A stretch of 64,000 nt of DNA, taken from positions 62,001 to 126,000 of the forward strand of contig NZ_JAABOK010000003.1 of the NCBI RefSeq assembly GCF_009928525.1. The letters are read 5' to 3'. This DNA comes from Chitinophaga solisilvae (GTDB lineage Bacteria > Bacteroidota > Bacteroidia > Chitinophagales > Chitinophagaceae). The notes beneath the pieces are model-generated. The model saw only the letters and a program-made list of their open reading frames with translations, searched no databases and was not told the DNA's origin. The position numbers and the translations under genes are program-made. Of this stretch, positions 60,813 through 64,000 are shown in pieces (position 1 is the first letter of the stretch; the number at the start of each line of letters is the position of its first letter).

Positions 60813-61529
60813 TTACTTCCGGCCGGTAACCAGTTCCATGATGTCCAGATCAGGTGCGAGGTTGCGCATTTGTACAAGTATCTTCCGTTGCCGCCAGGCG
60901 GTTATTCTGGCTGGCGGATTCACGGTATATTTTACGGGGTTAGGCAGGCAGGCAGCAATCATGGCAGCTTCTTCCCGGTTCAGCATGGCGGCGCTTTTGC
61001 CGTAATATTCGCGGGAGGCCGCTTCCACACCGAAAATACCATCGCCGGTTTGCGCTACGTTCAGGTACATCTCCAGTATCCGCTGTTTTCCCCATATCTT
61101 CTCTATCATAAAAGTAAAATACACCTCCAGGCCCTTGCGGATCCAGCTGCGCCCCTGCCAGAGGAATACATTTTTAGCCACCTGCTGACTGATAGTGCTG
61201 GCGCCGCGGATCTTTTTACTGCTCTGGTTATGCTTCATGGCCTTTTCGATGGATTTGTAATCAAATCCGTCATGATCCGGGAAGAGCTGGTCTTCACTGG
61301 CAATCACAGCGAGTTTCGCATGCTGCGAAATTTCATCGTAGCTCACCCATGTTTTATGAAATTTTTTGTCGGTACCCCAAAGGCTGAACCAGCTGGAGAT
61401 CATGGTAAGGGTAATGGGTGGATTCACCCATTTTAATATGACGATGTAAACAAATTGTGCAACAATTAAAACCAGTAGTACTCTCTTCAGCCTCCTCCAC
61501 GTTCTGGGAACAATACCTTTTAAATTCAT
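60813..61529 (-). CDS. mtgA: Monofunctional peptidoglycan glycosyltransferase
   Basis: A GT51 transglycosylase that polymerises lipid II into glycan strands at the inner membrane. The 238 residues have one N-terminal membrane helix (about 17-33), the catalytic Glu79 in ASEDQLFPDHDGFD, then RGASTISQQVAKNVFLWQGRSWIRKGLE and IEKIWGKQRILEMYLNVAQTG. There is no transpeptidase domain. It converges with the kinase gene with only 3 bp between the stop codons. Confidence 0.94.
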   Translation of the reverse strand: MNLKGIVPRTWRRLKRVLLVLIVAQFVYIVILKWVNPPITLTMISSWFSLWGTDKKFHKTWVSYDEISQHAKLAVIASEDQLFPDHDGFDYKSIEKAMKHNQSSKKIRGASTISQQVAKNVFLWQGRSWIRKGLEVYFTFMIEKIWGKQRILEMYLNVAQTGDGIFGVEAASREYYGKSAAMLNREEAAMIAACLPNPVKYTVNPPARITAWRQRKILVQMRNLAPDLDIMELVTGRK

Positions 61530-61665
61530 CCGCGTAGGTTTAGAAAAATCGGGCCGAAAGGTAGGAAGATATTACCGAATTACGCATGATGAAAATACGA
61601 TTTGCGGGTTGTTGCGGATATATTTCGGTAAATTTACGTAGCAGTGGACTCAAAATACTTTGCTT

Positions 61666-62283
61666 ATGCTATTACGTGTGCATCCGGATAACCCAAATCC
61701 CCGCCATATTCATACCATCATTGATTGCCTGAAAAACGGGGGGATCATCATCTATCCGACAGATACGGTTTACGGGCTGGGCTGTGATATTACCCAACAT
61801 AAGGCTATTGAGCAGATAGCGCGGATTAAACAGGTAGACCTGAAGAAAGCGCACTTTTCATTTATCTGTTATGACCTGAGCCATTTATCGGACTACGCCA
61901 AAAGTGTGGATACGCCTGTGTTCAGAATGTTGAAAAAGGCGTTGCCGGGGCCATACACCTTTATTCTGCCTGCCAGCAGGATGGTGCCCAAATTGTTAAA
62001 AACAAAGAAAGACACCGTAGGTATCAGGGTACCAGATAATAATATCTGCAGAACTATTGTAAAAGAGCTGGATAATCCGTTGATGAGTACTACCCTGCCC
62101 ATAGAGCACTACGTAGAAGAATATACGGACCCGGAAATCATTTATGAGAAGTTCGGCCGGCAGGTGGATATTGTGGTGGACGGTGGCCCGGGCGGAATGG
62201 CATTCTCCACCGTGATAGACTGCACCGGCCCTGAACCGGAACTTATCCGCGAAGGATTAGGCAGTTTTGAAGAGATTACCTGA
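61666..62283 (+). CDS. yciO: YciO-type Sua5/YrdC-domain protein
   Basis: A 205-residue YrdC-fold protein. YrdC/Sua5 enzymes make threonylcarbamoyl-AMP for t6A at position 37 of tRNA; the YciO branch shares the fold, but its activity is less clear. The sequence follows YciO: GGIIIYPTDTVYGLGCDI, then HFSFICYDLSHLSDYAK, ALPGPYTFILPAS, TVGIRVPDN, and the C-terminal VDIVVDGG...TVIDCTGPEPELIREGLG. The frame also opens at a TTG at 61660; I prefer ATG 61666. It precedes a small secreted protein gene by 13 bp. Confidence 0.85.
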   Translation: MLLRVHPDNPNPRHIHTIIDCLKNGGIIIYPTDTVYGLGCDITQHKAIEQIARIKQVDLKKAHFSFICYDLSHLSDYAKSVDTPVFRMLKKALPGPYTFILPASRMVPKLLKTKKDTVGIRVPDNNICRTIVKELDNPLMSTTLPIEHYVEEYTDPEIIYEKFGRQVDIVVDGGPGGMAFSTVIDCTGPEPELIREGLGSFEEIT

Positions 62284-62296
62284 TAAATATTTTTTT

Positions 62297-62602
62297 ATGA
62301 AGAAGATGTGGTGGATAACCGGTTGCTGCTGCCTGTGGGGAATGCTGCCTGCATCAGCCCAGACATTTTCACTGAAGCCGGTACACCTGTTGCCGGCAGT
62401 TAAACCGGCTGTAGTAATGCCTGCCCCTGCCCCGGTTAAACCGGCAGCGTATCCTGTTTATATGATGGCATCCAATGCTTATTATAACCAGCATTTCGGG
62501 TTTTTCTGCAAACAGGAATGGGGTTGGCAGAAAAAGACAGGCTTGCCTTTGAAAGTACGGCTCGGTAGCTATGATTATACGCAACGCAAAGAAGGAAAGT
62601 GA
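62297..62602 (+). CDS. Small secreted hypothetical protein
   Basis: A 101-residue protein from ATG 62297. A signal peptide (MKKMWWITGCCCLWGMLPASAQ region, residues 1-22) is followed by a Pro/Ala/Val-rich stretch and a C-terminal part with YYNQHFGFFCKQEWGWQKKTGLPLKVRLGSYDY divided over residues 65-97. I do not recognise a family, although the QHFGFFCKQEWGW segment looks like the conserved core of a small Bacteroidota protein group. The 13-bp distance from yciO suggests the same transcript. The frame is open to 62267 inside yciO, which I reject. Confidence 0.6.
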   Translation: MKKMWWITGCCCLWGMLPASAQTFSLKPVHLLPAVKPAVVMPAPAPVKPAAYPVYMMASNAYYNQHFGFFCKQEWGWQKKTGLPLKVRLGSYDYTQRKEGK

Positions 62603-62689
62603 GTACGGTCGGTGTTTTTGTTGTATTTATTTGCTTGAGGCAAATAAATATATTTGACATAGTCAATTAATATGCCGGCGGGTAAATGT

Positions 62690-62722
62690 CATAAAAAAAG
62701 GCGGTCTGACAAGACCGCCTTT
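62690..62722 (-). terminator. Rho-independent terminator of the C1 peptidase gene
   Basis: Minus-strand stem AAAGGCGGTCT (62697-62707) with its complement at 62712-62722, loop of 4 nt, then a T run. Same stem core as the mnmG terminator. Confidence 0.9.
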
Positions 62723-62741
62723 CCTTTATTTACAGGGATAA

Positions 62742-63890
62742 TTATTTAATACCCAGTTTCTTTGCGATATCTGCAGGTAACGCTTTTTTGTTCACCATGT
62801 AGCTGGTGGTTTTATAAGCGAAGTAAGGCATGGAAGCGTAGAAGTAACCCTGGCTGAAAGTTTCAGTACCCCAGGAGTTTTTCACGCGGAAGTATTTGGT
62901 GCCGTTCTGATCTTTTACCAGGCCAACGATATGCATACCGTGGTCATCCTGGGTTTCGAAATTATCAAAAGCTACCTGGCGTACTTCAGGAGTGATGGTT
63001 TTTTCGGTACCTGGCTGCAGGAAGGCATTTTTCTTTTCTTCGGCAGACATATCCGCGAAGTCTTTTTCCGGCACGATAGCCAGGCCTTCCTTGAAGTTGA
63101 AGCCCTTTTCGCTTACATCAGCAGCCCATGCAATAGTGTAGCCGTTCATGATAGCGTTTTCAGCGATATTGGTAAAGTCAGTCAGGTTTACGTTGTATAC
63201 CTTTTCCCAGTTCCAGTTATCCGGAATTTCCAGTACAAACTGTGAGTTGTAAGGGTGGTGGTTGAAGGAAGTAATCAGCACATAATCGTCAGCATTCAGG
63301 CCCAGTTCTTTAGCGAAAGACTGCGGCGTGTATGATTTGCCGTTATAATCAAATTTTTCAGGAGCTTCGCCCATATAGGCGTTCAGTACGCCGTTAAAGG
63401 CTTTTTTCCAGTCTGGGTTGATAGTGCCCTGCGCATCGCCGATAGTTTTCACCAGGCCTTCCAGGAGTTTTTCCATTTCAGCGTGGTTGTACATTTTTAC
63501 TTTGTTGCCATCGTAAGCGCTTTGAGGTACCAGGCCGTATTCACGCAGACAGAGGAGATCGTCCGGGAAACCGCCGCCTTCTCCGAAGTTGCTTTTTCCA
63601 TGCATGCGAACGTAGTTATCAGCTTTCAGCGGATACATTTTACGTACCACAAACATTTCGCTCAGGTTGAGGCCCTTGTGTTTACCGTTGCGCAGTAATT
63701 CAGATTCAAAAAAAGATAATCCGGAAAAAGACCAGCAGGTACCTGTGCGGCCCTGGTTCTGTACGTCTCCCGCATCCAGGTTCTTCAGAACCGTAAACTG
63801 ATAGCGGCTACCTTCCACATTGGTGCTGGTTTGTGCAAATGCTGCAGATGTACCGCAAAGCAAGGCTGCACCTATTATCCAATTCTTCAT
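62742..63890 (-). CDS. C1-family cysteine aminopeptidase (PepC/bleomycin hydrolase-like)
   Basis: A papain-fold aminopeptidase of 382 residues. The signal peptide ends near residue 20 (AAFAQ), so unlike classical PepC it should be exported. Catalytic Cys52 lies in GRTGTCWSFS, the His in DDHGMHIVGL and the Asn in RVKNSWG; a Gln for the oxyanion hole precedes the Cys (VQNQG). The middle contains NLSEMFVVRKMYP and GGFPDDLLCLREYGLVP, characteristic of C1B peptidases. It may trim peptides in the periplasm. A TATTTTTG box lies 31 nt before the ATG. Confidence 0.93.
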   Translation of the reverse strand: MKNWIIGAALLCGTSAAFAQTSTNVEGSRYQFTVLKNLDAGDVQNQGRTGTCWSFSGLSFFESELLRNGKHKGLNLSEMFVVRKMYPLKADNYVRMHGKSNFGEGGGFPDDLLCLREYGLVPQSAYDGNKVKMYNHAEMEKLLEGLVKTIGDAQGTINPDWKKAFNGVLNAYMGEAPEKFDYNGKSYTPQSFAKELGLNADDYVLITSFNHHPYNSQFVLEIPDNWNWEKVYNVNLTDFTNIAENAIMNGYTIAWAADVSEKGFNFKEGLAIVPEKDFADMSAEEKKNAFLQPGTEKTITPEVRQVAFDNFETQDDHGMHIVGLVKDQNGTKYFRVKNSWGTETFSQGYFYASMPYFAYKTTSYMVNKKALPADIAKKLGIK

Positions 63891-63921
63891 GAGTAATAAT
63901 GATGGTTTTTTAACAAAGGGC

Positions 63922-63929
63922 CAAAAATA
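63922..63929 (-). promoter_or_regulatory. Putative -7 promoter box of the C1 peptidase gene
   Basis: Minus-strand TATTTTTG (TAnnTTTG), ending 31 nt before the ATG at 63890. No -33 element is evident. Confidence 0.45.
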
Positions 63930-64000
63930 AGGGAAAGGAGGTATTCTTCCCTTTAAAAGATGGATGAACGGAGCATTACGGGGTACTTGATTACTTTTCT

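Overview
The window looks like a chromosomal segment of a Bacteroidota bacterium close to Chitinophaga (Chitinophagaceae). The basis is the TAnnTTTG-type promoter boxes, the lack of Shine-Dalgarno sequences, a lipoprotein-type TamL encoded beside TamB, several families common in this phylum (DUF2480, DUF3472, Nfu with an N-terminal domain, a PorT-like barrel fused to an anti-sigma-like N terminus) and the long intergenic hairpins. No phage gene, transposase, plasmid gene or rRNA was seen. Gene density is high and most genes are housekeeping or envelope functions.

Layout. 1-3142 (minus): kdsD, manC and a truncated aminotransferase; the first two are sugar-activation genes for surface polysaccharide. 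3315-6476 (plus): recQ, a DUF3050 gene and tRNA-Phe. 6664-11120: a very large TraB/GumN-type secreted protein and a DUF2625 protein. 11202-14139: an astacin-like lipoprotein protease, then a compact sigma factor / small protein / ClpP operon facing a P-loop-like gene. 14315-19112: alpha-galactosidase, a carotenoid-synthase-like membrane protein and cardiolipin synthase. 19114-21472 (minus): an acidic protein and an ECF sigma / anti-sigma-like pair.

20.5-28.5 kb is the most unusual part. Five perfect copies of the ParB-site palindrome TGTTCCACGTGGAACA lie within 3.7 kb around mnmG and ybeY. Next come an extremely A/T-rich gene-free stretch with DnaA-box-like sequences (25.0-25.6 kb) and an array of ten hairpin-forming palindromes with a near-constant 51-nt gap (25.6-26.6 kb). 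I read this as the chromosomal origin domain; dnaA, parA and parB are not in the window. The palindrome array has no obvious named counterpart that I know of.

28.5-64 kb: a PpiD-like chaperone, DUF2480, CorA, DUF3472, a PfpI-type protein, RlpA, pyruvate oxidase, TamB/TamL, glutamate synthase (gltB/gltD), a GHL10 glycosidase-like protein, MscS, methylglyoxal synthase, ferritin, Nfu, a PNGase F-like secreted protein, PnuC with nicotinamide riboside kinase, MtgA, YciO and a C1 peptidase. Between 34.8 and 59.7 kb, five intergenic gaps carry large inverted repeats with arms of 22-97 bp. Their arm sequences are related and four share a GCGAAGA-type or GCAGC core; one is a 97-bp-arm composite of two arm types. 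They look like one family of palindromic elements placed at gene ends.

Functional links: NAD supply (nadA; pnuC plus NR kinase), iron (feoA, ferritin, Nfu), nitrogen assimilation (gltBD) and envelope assembly (kdsD, manC, tamB/tamL, mtgA, rlpA, ppiD, cls). All assignments come from reading motifs by eye; no database search was run.
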